From positions 1 through 45,266 of the IMG/VR virus record IMGVR_UViG_3300048694_000652: a DNA stretch of 45,266 nt; one strand, given 5' to 3'. The notes below the pieces were generated by a model that had not been told where the DNA came from, searched no databases, and saw only the letters and a program-made list of their open reading frames with translations. The position numbers were made by a program, and so were the translations under genes. Source of the DNA: a virus. Below, piece after piece: positions 7,235-16,187 of the stretch (positions are counted from its first letter, which is position 1; the number at the start of each line of letters is the position of its first letter).

Positions 7235-10200
7235 ATGGCAGAATTTAAACTTGGTAGACTAAAGTTCTGGTGGAAGGGCGAATGGCAAACTGGCCAAGCT
7301 TACGTTAAGGACGATGTAGTTCGTTTTGGCGGAAAGTCATATGTTTGTACAGGCGCACACACATCAGGTTCAAATGATGAGAGCTTTTATACTGCTCTCG
7401 AAACAGCTCCATTCAAATGGGAGTTGATGACTGATGGTATTTCATGGCAAGGACTATGGACAACTGGCACATACTACAAGGTAGGTGATGTAGTTAAGTT
7501 TGGTTCTGATTCATATATCTGTATTAATGGTAACACTGCTGGTGCAGATTTCTTAGCAGATCAAGATGTTGGTAATTGGGATAACTTTGTTAATGGTGTT
7601 GAATTAGAAGGCGATTGGTCTTCTTCAGCTGCGTATCAAGTAGGTGATATCGTTCGTTATGGTGGTTACACATATCTAGCTAAGCAAGATAATACTAATG
7701 CTTCTCCAGAAACAGATACTACATCTTGGGGTATCTTTGTATATGGATTGCGTCAACGCGGAGCTTGGTCATCATCAACAACATATCATCCAGGTGATGT
7801 AGTTAAGAAAGCATCTTCTTCTTATAGTGCTAAGCAAACACATACAAATCATGATCCTTCTAATGATATCTCTGAAACATATTGGCAAAATCTTGTTCAG
7901 GGTTCAGATTCATCAGTAATTACAACTAAAGGCGATTTACCAACATATGGTACTAGCGGAGCAGTTCGTTTACCAGTTGGTGGTAGTGATGCTGTTCTTC
8001 AAGTAGATAGTACTACTGGAATTCCAGCTTGGAAAACTAGTGTTAATATTCCAGGCGATTTAACAGTTAGCGGCAATGCTCATATTGTTCAAGGTGAAGT
8101 TTATCAGGGAAACAATGCACAAAGTTTAGAAGTAGACGTTGGCATTTACGATATCTCTACACAAATTACATCAGCATCTAAAACTCCTGGTGTATTGAAA
8201 TTTAATTATTCAGCTGGTTCACAATTAGCTAGTGCTGCAATTGGTTGGTCTGTCACTATCTCTGGTCTTCCAGATCCTAATACTGTTGCAAATAGTACTT
8301 TTACTATTGCAAGTATTAACACCACTTCTAGATTTATTACTATGAACGTGGCTGGTTTAACCGGCACATCTGCAGTATGGTTAGGTAATGCAGGTGATTT
8401 AAATGTTCAGTTAAGAACACCAACTGCATATAAAGGTATTACTAATGCATCTGGTGTATTCGTTAAAAATGCTGATGACTTCGTTCAATTCGCTCTTAAG
8501 AATACAAATAACGGTAGCGCAGCTTCTACTGACTTGATCGTTTATGCTGATAATGGTGATAATGAATCCGGTTGGATGGATATGGGTATCACATCTTCTG
8601 GTTATGGTTCTCCAGACTGGACAGTAACTAAGAATAATGATGGTTACTTATTCTGTAATGCTCCTGTTGGCACAACCGGTAATGGTGACTTAGTTATTGG
8701 TACCGGTGGTAATGGTGCTCATAATGATATTACATTCTTTACTGGTGGTTTTGATGCTTCGCAGATTAAGATGAAGCTTATTGGTACAGCTCGTCCAGAA
8801 ATTCAAGCATCTACTGGTATACCAACTGGTAAAACAATAGAACCAGGTGTTGAAATCTACCTAGATTCTGTTGCTGAAGCATATGATCAAGGAGCTTTAC
8901 GTATTACTGGTGGTCTTGGTGTTCAAGGTAACATCATTACTAAAGGTGATCTTCGCGCTGAAATGGGTATGATTACTCAGGGTTCGAATGCTAAGCGTTT
9001 AACCGAAGATAACTATTCATATACTGGTTATACTGGTATAACAAATGCATCTGCTATCATGACAGGCAATGCTAATGACTTTGTTCAGATGGCATTAAAG
9101 AATTTTAATACTGGTGCATCAGCTTCTACTGACTTGATCCTTTATTCGTCTAAGGGCGATAATACTTCAGGTTGGATTGATATGGGTATTTGTTCTGAGA
9201 ATTATAACGATCCAAGCTATGGAGTAACAAGCAAAGGCGACGGCTACATTTTTATGTCAGCTAAGGCTGGTTCTACAGATGAAAAAGGTAATTTATACTT
9301 ATCTACATCTGGTTATGGTACAATGAATGATATCGTGTTCTCAACGGGTGGTTTTGCTAATAGCTCATTTGAAAGAATGCGTATTATTGGTACATCACGC
9401 TCAGGACATCAACCTGGTGTTGAAATTTATTCAACAAGTCAATCAACAAGTACAACAACTGGTGCGTTACGTGTTCAAGGTGGTATCGGTCTACAAGGTA
9501 ATTTAAACGTTGGTGGTTCTGTTAATATTGTTGGTGATACAACAATTCAAGGTACGATTGTTATTGCTGGTGGTTCAACAACTGTTACATCACAAAACTT
9601 AGCTGTTTCTGATCCTCTTATCTTCTCAGGTGATGGTAACTCTTCAGATCTAGTTGATTTAGGCGCAGTTGGTTCTTATCGCGCAGCAGCAGATTCATAT
9701 ACATCTGCAGCACTATCCGGAGCCACTATTACTACTTCAGGAGCAACTGTAAACATCTATAAAGTTGGCCATGGTGCTCAATCTAAAGACACAATTACTA
9801 TTAGCGGTGTAACAAATCAAACATCATATAATGGTACATATACAACAATTACAATTGTTGATGCGAACAACATTACAGTAACAAAAGTTGGTGGAACATT
9901 TACTGGTGGTTTAATTGGTGGTACTGCTACATTAAATACATTTGTTAATGGTTTACGTTATGCTGGTTTAGCGCGTGATCACATTGATGGTCGTTATAAA
10001 CTATTTACAGCATATCAAGTATATAATAAACCAAGTACTACTATCACATTTGCTAACACAACAAAGGCTGTATTTGATTGCGGTGCAATTTATGCTGGTG
10101 GTTCAGTTACATCTACTGGTGCAGCAGTATTCAGTGGTACAGGTGCATCTTCCTTTGGTGGTGCAGGTAGTTTTGCTGGCGATGTAAGTTTAGGCTCTGG

Positions 10201-10609
10201 TACAGCAACATCAAGTTATACAACGGGTGCATTAAAGGTTTCTGGTGGTGTTGGTATTACTGGTGGTTTATATGTCCAGAACGCTTCATTCTTCGGTAAT
10301 GATATTACTGCTTGGTATTCTTCTGACCGCGATCTAAAAACTAATATTACACCTATCGCTGGTGCATTAGATAAGATTGCTCAGATTGGTGGTTACACAT
10401 TTAATTGGAAACCAGAAGCAGATAAAGGTGAAGCACACGATGTTGGTGTTATCGCTCAGGAAATTCAAGCTGTACAACCAGAAGTTGTTGTTAAGCGTGA
10501 TAATGGATATTTAGCAGTTAATTATGAAAAGCTTGTTCCTCTATTAATCCAAGGTATTAAGGAATTACAAGAGGAAGTTAAAGCTCTTCGTGCAAAAGTT
10601 GGAGCATAA
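7235..10609 (+). CDS. Long tail fibre with carbohydrate-binding-like repeats and C-terminal S74 chaperone
   Basis: A 1124-residue modular fibre. Residues about 12-230 hold four ~54-residue repeats of the type W-x-G-x-W-x5-Y-x2-(G/D)-D-V-V-x7-Y, resembling small chitin/carbohydrate-binding (CBM5/12-like) modules. Two ~120-residue modules follow (about 398-518 and 598-719), both starting GITNAS and ending IGT, so they are an internal duplication. Three GAL(R/K)-x-x-GG-x-G linkers punctuate the shaft. Residues about 1030-1124 are an S74 intramolecular chaperone: SDRDLKTNITPI, then YTFNWKPEA, HDVGVIAQEIQAVQPEVV, YEKLVPLLIQGIKELQ and a final coiled coil. S74 domains drive trimerisation and then cleave themselves off near the SD. 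The three adhesin genes follow at once, fitting a fibre with separate tip proteins. Confidence 0.88.
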   Translation: MAEFKLGRLKFWWKGEWQTGQAYVKDDVVRFGGKSYVCTGAHTSGSNDESFYTALETAPFKWELMTDGISWQGLWTTGTYYKVGDVVKFGSDSYICINGNTAGADFLADQDVGNWDNFVNGVELEGDWSSSAAYQVGDIVRYGGYTYLAKQDNTNASPETDTTSWGIFVYGLRQRGAWSSSTTYHPGDVVKKASSSYSAKQTHTNHDPSNDISETYWQNLVQGSDSSVITTKGDLPTYGTSGAVRLPVGGSDAVLQVDSTTGIPAWKTSVNIPGDLTVSGNAHIVQGEVYQGNNAQSLEVDVGIYDISTQITSASKTPGVLKFNYSAGSQLASAAIGWSVTISGLPDPNTVANSTFTIASINTTSRFITMNVAGLTGTSAVWLGNAGDLNVQLRTPTAYKGITNASGVFVKNADDFVQFALKNTNNGSAASTDLIVYADNGDNESGWMDMGITSSGYGSPDWTVTKNNDGYLFCNAPVGTTGNGDLVIGTGGNGAHNDITFFTGGFDASQIKMKLIGTARPEIQASTGIPTGKTIEPGVEIYLDSVAEAYDQGALRITGGLGVQGNIITKGDLRAEMGMITQGSNAKRLTEDNYSYTGYTGITNASAIMTGNANDFVQMALKNFNTGASASTDLILYSSKGDNTSGWIDMGICSENYNDPSYGVTSKGDGYIFMSAKAGSTDEKGNLYLSTSGYGTMNDIVFSTGGFANSSFERMRIIGTSRSGHQPGVEIYSTSQSTSTTTGALRVQGGIGLQGNLNVGGSVNIVGDTTIQGTIVIAGGSTTVTSQNLAVSDPLIFSGDGNSSDLVDLGAVGSYRAAADSYTSAALSGATITTSGATVNIYKVGHGAQSKDTITISGVTNQTSYNGTYTTITIVDANNITVTKVGGTFTGGLIGGTATLNTFVNGLRYAGLARDHIDGRYKLFTAYQVYNKPSTTITFANTTKAVFDCGAIYAGGSVTSTGAAVFSGTGASSFGGAGSFAGDVSLGSGTATSSYTTGALKVSGGVGITGGLYVQNASFFGNDITAWYSSDRDLKTNITPIAGALDKIAQIGGYTFNWKPEADKGEAHDVGVIAQEIQAVQPEVVVKRDNGYLAVNYEKLVPLLIQGIKELQEEVKALRAKVGA

Positions 10610-10611
10610 TA

Positions 10612-11283
10612 ATGACAGTTCGTTTAACACAAACTGGGGTTGAATACCCAGATGGTACAGTACAAATCCAGCGATTTGATTCGAACGATGATAGCGGTGG
10701 ATTATTACAAATTGCAACATATACTGGCAGTAGTACTTGGTATAAACCAGCTGGTACACGCCAGATTCGTGTATTAGTAGTTGGCGCAGGTGGAGGTGGT
10801 TGTGGTCACACTGAATCGGGCGGTGCTGGCGGATTCGCTGAAAAGTGGATTGATACTTCAGGTTGGGCAACTAATACAGCTGTATCAGTAAGTATTGGTT
10901 CTGCTGGTGATGGTCGTAACTATTTCCAGGGCTGTGGTAGTGGCGGAACATCGTCATTTGGTTCATATGTAAGTGCTTCCGGTGGTCAAGGTGCTAATAC
11001 AAACTGGGGTCATTCTGGCGGTCATGGCGGTGTAGGTTCCGGCGGAGATATTAACCTTCGTGGTGGTGGTGGTCATGGACATGATAATGAAGCTGCTTCA
11101 CAGGGTGGCACAGGATATTTTGGTGGTGGATCTTTTGGTAATCACCACAGCTATCGTCCGCACTACGCTGAAGGTACAAACCATACTGCACCTGGTGGTG
11201 GAGGAGCTGGTAATTGGATTACAAATCATGGACGCGGTGCTTATGGATCAGATGGCATGGTTGTTGTCTACAGTTACGCTTAA
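10612..11283 (+). CDS. Glycine-rich adhesin, copy 1 of 3
   Basis: A 223-residue protein, first of three tandem paralogs. A ~50-residue N-terminal part (MTVRLTQTGVEYPDGTVQ, then STWYKPAGTRQIRVLVVGAG) leads into a Gly/His-rich domain with GGHGGVGSGGDINLRGGGG shared by all three copies, and a closing RGAYGSDGMVVVYSYA. The W-x-x-P strand followed by a polyglycine array is the Gly_rich_2 style and recalls gp38-like tips of T4-type fibres. It starts two bases after the S74 fibre. The segment around residues 165-195 (GNHHSYRPHYAEG) is the least conserved, as expected for receptor contact. Confidence 0.72.
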   Translation: MTVRLTQTGVEYPDGTVQIQRFDSNDDSGGLLQIATYTGSSTWYKPAGTRQIRVLVVGAGGGGCGHTESGGAGGFAEKWIDTSGWATNTAVSVSIGSAGDGRNYFQGCGSGGTSSFGSYVSASGGQGANTNWGHSGGHGGVGSGGDINLRGGGGHGHDNEAASQGGTGYFGGGSFGNHHSYRPHYAEGTNHTAPGGGGAGNWITNHGRGAYGSDGMVVVYSYA

Positions 11284-11301
11284 TAATAGAAGAGGAATAA
11301 A

Positions 11302-11967
11302 ATGACAGTAAAATTAGGTCAAACTGGATTAACTTATAATGACTCTTCAGTACAAACTAGTAAATACGATACATCTTTAGACAAAGGTAAAATTCTAAGG
11401 GTTGACTTTTGGACTAGTAGTACTACTTGGAATAGACCAGCCGGTTGTAGAAGAATTTTAGTTCAAGTTATTGGTGGCGGTGGCGGCGGTTGTGGTCACT
11501 GTGAAGCTGGTGGTGGTGGTGGATTTGCTGAAAAAGTTATTGACGTTACAAACGTCACATCAGTAACAGTAACTATTGGTGGTGCTGGTGATGGTCGTGG
11601 TTATCATCAAGGTTGCGGCGGAGGAGGTACTACATCATTTGGTGGTTATCTATCTGCCTCTGGTGGCAATGGAGCTAATACTTGGGGTTCACATACCGGT
11701 GGTCATGGTGGTGTAGGTTCTGGTGGAGATATTAACTTACACGGTGGCGGTGGAAGATCACACGGAGATCAAGGACAATCAAAAGGTGGAGAAGGATATT
11801 TTGGTGGTGCTAATGTATCTGGTCACCATGGTGGAAATTTCTATTCGCATTGGTCAGAAGGTTTAAATCACTGTGCTCCAGGTACTGGAGGATCAGGAGA
11901 ATGGACATCACACTCTAGAGGTGCTTATGGTGTTCAAGGTTGCTGCATCGTATATAATTATAGTTAA
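11302..11967 (+). CDS. Glycine-rich adhesin, copy 2 of 3
   Basis: A 221-residue paralog of its neighbours. The layout is MTVKLGQTGLTYNDSSVQ, then STTWNRPAGCRRILVQVIGGGGGG, GGHGGVGSGGDINLHGGGG and RGAYGVQGCCIVYNYS. Cysteines are more frequent than in copy 1 (CGHCEAG, CGGGG, NHCAPG). The divergent loop here is GHHGGNFYSHWSEGLNH. An AGAGGA ribosome site precedes the ATG. As the middle of a tandem array it is probably expressed together with the others as a fibre-tip or tail-tip adhesin. Confidence 0.72.
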   Translation: MTVKLGQTGLTYNDSSVQTSKYDTSLDKGKILRVDFWTSSTTWNRPAGCRRILVQVIGGGGGGCGHCEAGGGGGFAEKVIDVTNVTSVTVTIGGAGDGRGYHQGCGGGGTTSFGGYLSASGGNGANTWGSHTGGHGGVGSGGDINLHGGGGRSHGDQGQSKGGEGYFGGANVSGHHGGNFYSHWSEGLNHCAPGTGGSGEWTSHSRGAYGVQGCCIVYNYS

Positions 11968-11979
11968 GAAGAGATTAAT

Positions 11980-12642
11980 ATGTCAGTAAAATTAGGTCAA
12001 ACAACTGTCACTTTTCCAAATTCATCAACTCAATCTACTAAATATGATTCGAATGATGATGTTGGTCAATTGATGAACATCCAAACATGGACTGGTAACG
12101 GAACATGGACAAAACAAGCAGGTTGTAGAAGTATACGTGTTATGCTTTGTGGCGGAGGCGGTGGTGGTAGTGGTCATGGTCAATCTGGCGGTGCTGGTGG
12201 ATATTCTGAAAAACGAATCGATGTATCTAGTTGGGCTGTAGGCACTAACGTTAGTATTACAATTGGTGGACAAGGTAGCGGAGCTCACTCAAACGACGGT
12301 GCCGGCACTGGTGGTACTACATCATTTGGCAGTTATTTGTCTGCCACTGGTGGTCAAGGTGCTAATAGTGTTTGGGGTCATTGTGGAGGTCACGGTGGTG
12401 TAGGTTCTGGTGGAGATATTAACCTTCGTGGCGGCGGTGCTTCAGGACATGATAACCGTGGAGGACGTGGTGGTGCATCATTCTTTGGTGGTTCTAAATT
12501 CTCAGGTTGGCCAAATCATCACTTCTCACATCAACATGAAGGACATGTTCCTCCAGGAGCTGGTGGCTGTGGTGAACACGTTAATCATTCACGCGGTGCA
12601 TATGGTGCATCTGGAATTTGTATAGTATATAACTATAATTAA
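11980..12642 (+). CDS. Glycine-rich adhesin, copy 3 of 3
   Basis: A 220-residue third paralog: MSVKLGQTTVTFPNSSTQ, NGTWTKQAGCRSIRVMLCGGGGGG, GGHGGVGSGGDINLRGGG, RGAYGASGICIVYNYN. Its variable loop is GWPNHHFSHQHEGH, with many His residues. The N- and C-terminal frames are nearly those of copy 2, so copies 2 and 3 may be the more recent duplicates. It is followed by an AT-rich weak hairpin with a T-run and then the halogenase gene. Confidence 0.72.
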   Translation: MSVKLGQTTVTFPNSSTQSTKYDSNDDVGQLMNIQTWTGNGTWTKQAGCRSIRVMLCGGGGGGSGHGQSGGAGGYSEKRIDVSSWAVGTNVSITIGGQGSGAHSNDGAGTGGTTSFGSYLSATGGQGANSVWGHCGGHGGVGSGGDINLRGGGASGHDNRGGRGGASFFGGSKFSGWPNHHFSHQHEGHVPPGAGGCGEHVNHSRGAYGASGICIVYNYN

Positions 12643-12654
12643 TTATTTTTTTTT
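12621..12654 (+). terminator. Weak AT-rich terminator-like element
   Basis: Two AT-only inverted repeats overlap the end of the third adhesin gene: TATAGT/ACTATA at 12621-12637, and the palindrome ATAATTAATTAT at 12635-12646. A run of nine T follows. The stem is weak, so at most partial termination between the adhesins and the halogenase is expected. Confidence 0.25.
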
Positions 12655-12674
12655 ATCATTGAAGGATTTTTGTA

Positions 12675-14297
12675 ATGCACATTAAAAGTGTTTTGATTGT
12701 TGGTGGTGGTAGTTCTGGTTGGATGACGGCAGCGGCCCTCAAAAAACAATTACCACATATCGATATTACTTTAGTTGAGTCTGATAGAGTTCCAACTATT
12801 GGAGTAGGAGAGTCTACTATCGGACAAATTAATAGCTATATGATGGCTATTGGTTTAAAAGATAAAGATCATGAATGGATGCCGCAATGTAATGCAACAT
12901 ATAAAACATCTATTCGCTTTACTGACTTTAGAGAAAAAAATGAAAAACCAAATACTTTTCACTATCCATTTGGAGTATTTGATTTAACTGATAAAGAGCG
13001 TGGAACAATGGATTGGTTCTATATGCAATTAGAAGACCAATCAATTCCACCAGAAAATTTTGCTGAATTTTATCATGATCATGTCATTATGGCAAATCAA
13101 TTGAAATTTACAAAAAATGAAGATCATGTAATTCGTGGATTTAATTTTAAGTTTGACACTGCATATCATATGGATGCGGCATTGTTTGGTCAATACTTAA
13201 AAAATAATATTTGTATACCTGAAGGTGTAAAGCATATAGTTGATGATGTAACAGGTGTTATACAAAATGAAGATGATTACGTAACAGGTGTAACAACTGC
13301 TACTAATGGTGTTTTAAAAGCCGATTTATACATTGATTGTACAGGTTTTAAATCGATGTTATTAGAAGGCGCAATGGGAGCAGAATTTGTTTCTTTTCAT
13401 GATACACTAATGAATGATAGCGCTATTGCAACTGTTATTCCTTATTTAGATAAAGATAAGGAAATGTCAAGCGTTACAAATTGTACTGGTATCGATGCTG
13501 GTTGGGTATGGAATATTCCATTATATAATAGAATCGGTACTGGTTATGTCTATTCTTCAAAGTTTGCAACTAAAGAAGAAGCAGAAGCGCAATTTCGAAA
13601 ACATTTAGCTTCAGATAGAATGGATTATGTTGGAGAAGGATCTAAAGAGCGTGCTGAACAAGCAGAATTTAGACATATAAAGATTAAACATGGATGTCAT
13701 AAACGTTCGTGGATTAAAAATGTAGTAGGTGTAGGTCTTGCTAATGGATTTATTGAACCATTAGAATCTACTGGATTAATGTTAACGCATGAAGCTATCA
13801 TGAAGTTAATTGATACACTTGATATGCGAGATGGTAAAGTTAATCAATATGATATCGATGCATTTAACTTTGCATTATTTGATCAAACTAAAGGATTTAA
13901 AGAATTTATTTCATTACATTATGCATTATCTGTTCGTGATGATACACCATACTGGAAGCATGTAACCCAAGAATTTACATATTCTCCAAGTATGATAGAA
14001 TGGCAAGCTTTAATTCGTAATCCATATGCTGACTTATCTTATAGAAATCTAGTTAATCATACATATGGACCGGATCAAGGTGGTATAATTTATATTGCTG
14101 CAGGGCATGGTTATAACCCTCTTTCCAAAAGATGGATTGATGATGAAGCGCAGCGTTTTAATATAAATAGAGGTTATAATTTAAAGAAAGTAAGAGAAGA
14201 TTGGGAAAATCACGTAAAAGAATTACAACTTTCACTTGATAAACTTCCAACTCATTATCAATGGTTAAAACAACATTATTACAATAATCAGGAGTAA
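12675..14297 (+). CDS. Flavin-dependent tryptophan-halogenase-like enzyme
   Basis: A 540-residue member of the tryptophan halogenase family, which uses reduced FAD, oxygen and halide to form hypohalous acid and halogenate aromatic substrates. Visible motifs are the FAD-binding GGGSSGW near residue 10 and a conserved GVGESTI. Also present are the catalytic lysine K77 in NATYKTSIRF, the halogenase signature W277-x-W279-x-I-P, and E364-S-T-G in FIEPLESTGLML, which binds halide and shapes the active site. Length is normal for the family. Such genes are known in marine T4-like phages; the enzyme of cyanophage Syn10 (VirX1) has been shown to iodinate substrates. No flavin reductase is seen nearby, so reduced FAD would come from the host. 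Substrate and halide are unknown. The location directly after the adhesins suggests a virion or surface target, which is inference. Confidence 0.88.
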   Translation: MHIKSVLIVGGGSSGWMTAAALKKQLPHIDITLVESDRVPTIGVGESTIGQINSYMMAIGLKDKDHEWMPQCNATYKTSIRFTDFREKNEKPNTFHYPFGVFDLTDKERGTMDWFYMQLEDQSIPPENFAEFYHDHVIMANQLKFTKNEDHVIRGFNFKFDTAYHMDAALFGQYLKNNICIPEGVKHIVDDVTGVIQNEDDYVTGVTTATNGVLKADLYIDCTGFKSMLLEGAMGAEFVSFHDTLMNDSAIATVIPYLDKDKEMSSVTNCTGIDAGWVWNIPLYNRIGTGYVYSSKFATKEEAEAQFRKHLASDRMDYVGEGSKERAEQAEFRHIKIKHGCHKRSWIKNVVGVGLANGFIEPLESTGLMLTHEAIMKLIDTLDMRDGKVNQYDIDAFNFALFDQTKGFKEFISLHYALSVRDDTPYWKHVTQEFTYSPSMIEWQALIRNPYADLSYRNLVNHTYGPDQGGIIYIAAGHGYNPLSKRWIDDEAQRFNINRGYNLKKVREDWENHVKELQLSLDKLPTHYQWLKQHYYNNQE

Positions 14298-14302
14298 TAA
14301 AC

Positions 14303-14830
14303 GTGAGTAAATTTGCATTAATTTTTAAAACAGAACCGCTGTCTCCAGATGGTTCACAGCGTGTTCATGAAGTAGTTGCATCAGTTGATGATTGCTTCGA
14401 AGTACACGAAAACTTTGAATGGATTGCATGTCCAGATGAAGTTGATTCACGTGATTGGAAACGAAATCCAGATACACGTGAATGGATTGCTCCAACAATT
14501 CCAGGTACTGAATATAATGTCGCACGTAGAGTTCACTATGGAGAAATCGGTGCGCAATTAGATCGTCTATATCATGCACAAAAATCTGGTGAACAAGATC
14601 CTTTGGCTATTTGGGCAAATGAACAAGAGAAAATTAAAGCTATTTTCCCTAAAGATGATCCAGACTATGTAAATGCATGTAATGCTGAAATCGTTCGTCG
14701 TTGTAAGCTTATCTTAGAAGAAGCTGAACGTCAAACTGGTGTATATGGTTCATATATTGATATGCGACAAATGGCATTAGATCTGCACGCTGATATTGAA
14801 GCTGGTAGATGGACAGTTCCAACAAAATAA
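14303..14830 (+). CDS. Tail-fibre-assembly/chaperone-like protein (GTG start)
   Basis: A 175-residue protein starting at GTG, with a good GGAG nine bases upstream. The N-terminal half (ALIFKTEPLS, then CFEVHENFEWIACPDEVDSRDW, NPDTREWIAP) resembles the small WEXX-rich proteins of marine fibre operons. The C-terminal half contains YGEIGAQLDRLYHAQKSGEQDPLAIW, the 'R-x-YP-x-I-x-D-Q-L-D-x-L' motif of phage tail-assembly chaperone-like proteins. It lies five bases after the halogenase stop and is followed by a strong terminator, so the two genes are co-transcribed. A role in fibre assembly is likely but not proven. Confidence 0.6.
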   Translation: MSKFALIFKTEPLSPDGSQRVHEVVASVDDCFEVHENFEWIACPDEVDSRDWKRNPDTREWIAPTIPGTEYNVARRVHYGEIGAQLDRLYHAQKSGEQDPLAIWANEQEKIKAIFPKDDPDYVNACNAEIVRRCKLILEEAERQTGVYGSYIDMRQMALDLHADIEAGRWTVPTK

Positions 14831-14852
14831 ATTAAAATTATAAAGCATATAT

Positions 14853-14884
14853 AAAGGGAGATTAGTAATCTCCCTTTATTTTTT
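14853..14884 (+). terminator. Rho-independent terminator
   Basis: An 11-bp perfect stem (AAAGGGAGATT at 14853-14863 pairs with AATCTCCCTTT at 14867-14877) has a three-base loop and is followed by ATTTTTT. It closes the transcription unit that includes the halogenase and the 175-residue gene. Confidence 0.88.
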
Positions 14885-14899
14885 GAACAAGGATTTAAC

Positions 14900-16186
14900 A
14901 TGAATTTTGATAAAATTATTTCATTTGGATATCCACAATTTACAGAAGATCCATCAATATATTATACTTATTTGAAAAATGCACATCCAAGATATCGTGC
15001 TGAAATAAGAGATTTATATTTTTCTATCCCATATCAATATACATGGAATGGAAAGAAATTTGCATATGGAGATGTTATGGGCGCAACATCTCCAGAATCT
15101 CATTTTGAATATATGATGAAAATTCAAAATGAATTTGGAATTGTGCTTTCTTTAACATTTAATGAAACATATCCAAATAAAGAATTATGCGGCGATAAAG
15201 ATGTATTAAATGGATTTATTAAGCATATCGGTAAATTTTATGATATGGGTATTAGATCATGTACAATTTCTCATACACATATGATGGCTATGGGAATTTT
15301 ACAAAAGAATTTTCCTGAAATGAAATGGAAAAATACTGTAAATCATATTATAACCAAGCCTCAACAAGTTGTTGATATGTATACGCTTGGTTATGATGTT
15401 ATCAATTTAGATCGATCATTAAATCGAGACATGGATGCTTTAAAGGCTATTCAGCCATTAAGAAAAAAATATCCTGAAATGGAATTAAGTTTATTAGTAA
15501 CTGAGGGCTGTATGCCTCATTGTCCATTTAAGGTTGAACATGACACAATGAATAAAGAACCAGAATTTCAATATTGGAAAAATCATGGTAATTTGACTTG
15601 TGGATTATGGCGTAATACTAAAACGAATGATCTTCCAAGACTTGGAACAGATATGGTTTGGGGTGATAAAGAAACCTTTTATCAATATGCTGAAATGATT
15701 GATTATTTTAAATTTTCTGGTAGAATGGGCAAAATTCCTAATAATGTTGATGCTGAAAAAGAAAAATTTGTTTGGTCTATTCTTAAACCCAATTCTAGAA
15801 GAAGATATGAATATGATCCATGGTTTTTAAATCATTTGGATGTTGGTACATATTCATCAGCCGATTGTCTACAAGATATTATTGAGAATGATCTTGGCCC
15901 TATTGCACCTTCCTGGCAATTTGGTAGAACTGTTGATAAAAATCATGAATGTAAAACTACTTGGAAATATATTGCAGATGTTATCAGTGAAAATATTTGG
16001 GCATCTAAAAAAGGCAAAGCTTTAAATCACGTACTTAAAAATTGTAAAAACGAATGTTGGGATTGTCATGCTTGTGAGAGAACATTTGGAGTTAATGATT
16101 TTGATTCATTAATTGAAGTTGATAGAGATGTTAGTGTATTACAAGGTCATTTGGAGCATTTTAAAGGCATTCCGATAGTTCAATAA
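14900..16186 (+). CDS. U32-peptidase-like TIM-barrel protein with cysteine clusters
   Basis: A 428-residue protein that resembles the peptidase U32 superfamily (UbiU/UbiV/RlhA-type TIM barrels). The similar part is a strand/helix series ending in NTVNHIITKPQQVVDMYTLG, DVINLDRSLNRDMDAL and ELSLLVTEGCMPHCPF, with C204 and C208. The C-terminus adds C382-x3-C386-x2-C389-x2-C392. Known U32 relatives bind a 4Fe-4S cluster and act in hydroxylation or modification of quinones or RNA; true peptidase activity is doubtful for the family. No radical-SAM CxxxCxxC motif is seen at the N-terminus. The gene is isolated between a strong terminator and a late promoter, so it may be read separately from the fibres. 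Family membership is moderately supported; the substrate is unknown. Confidence 0.5.
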   Translation: MNFDKIISFGYPQFTEDPSIYYTYLKNAHPRYRAEIRDLYFSIPYQYTWNGKKFAYGDVMGATSPESHFEYMMKIQNEFGIVLSLTFNETYPNKELCGDKDVLNGFIKHIGKFYDMGIRSCTISHTHMMAMGILQKNFPEMKWKNTVNHIITKPQQVVDMYTLGYDVINLDRSLNRDMDALKAIQPLRKKYPEMELSLLVTEGCMPHCPFKVEHDTMNKEPEFQYWKNHGNLTCGLWRNTKTNDLPRLGTDMVWGDKETFYQYAEMIDYFKFSGRMGKIPNNVDAEKEKFVWSILKPNSRRRYEYDPWFLNHLDVGTYSSADCLQDIIENDLGPIAPSWQFGRTVDKNHECKTTWKYIADVISENIWASKKGKALNHVLKNCKNECWDCHACERTFGVNDFDSLIEVDRDVSVLQGHLEHFKGIPIVQ

Positions 16187-16187
16187 T

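Noticed and set aside
14162-14169. Exact TATAAATA inside the end of the halogenase gene
   Set aside because: Such octamers are expected inside AT-rich coding DNA by chance, and the next gene has a short coupled spacing; not called as a promoter.
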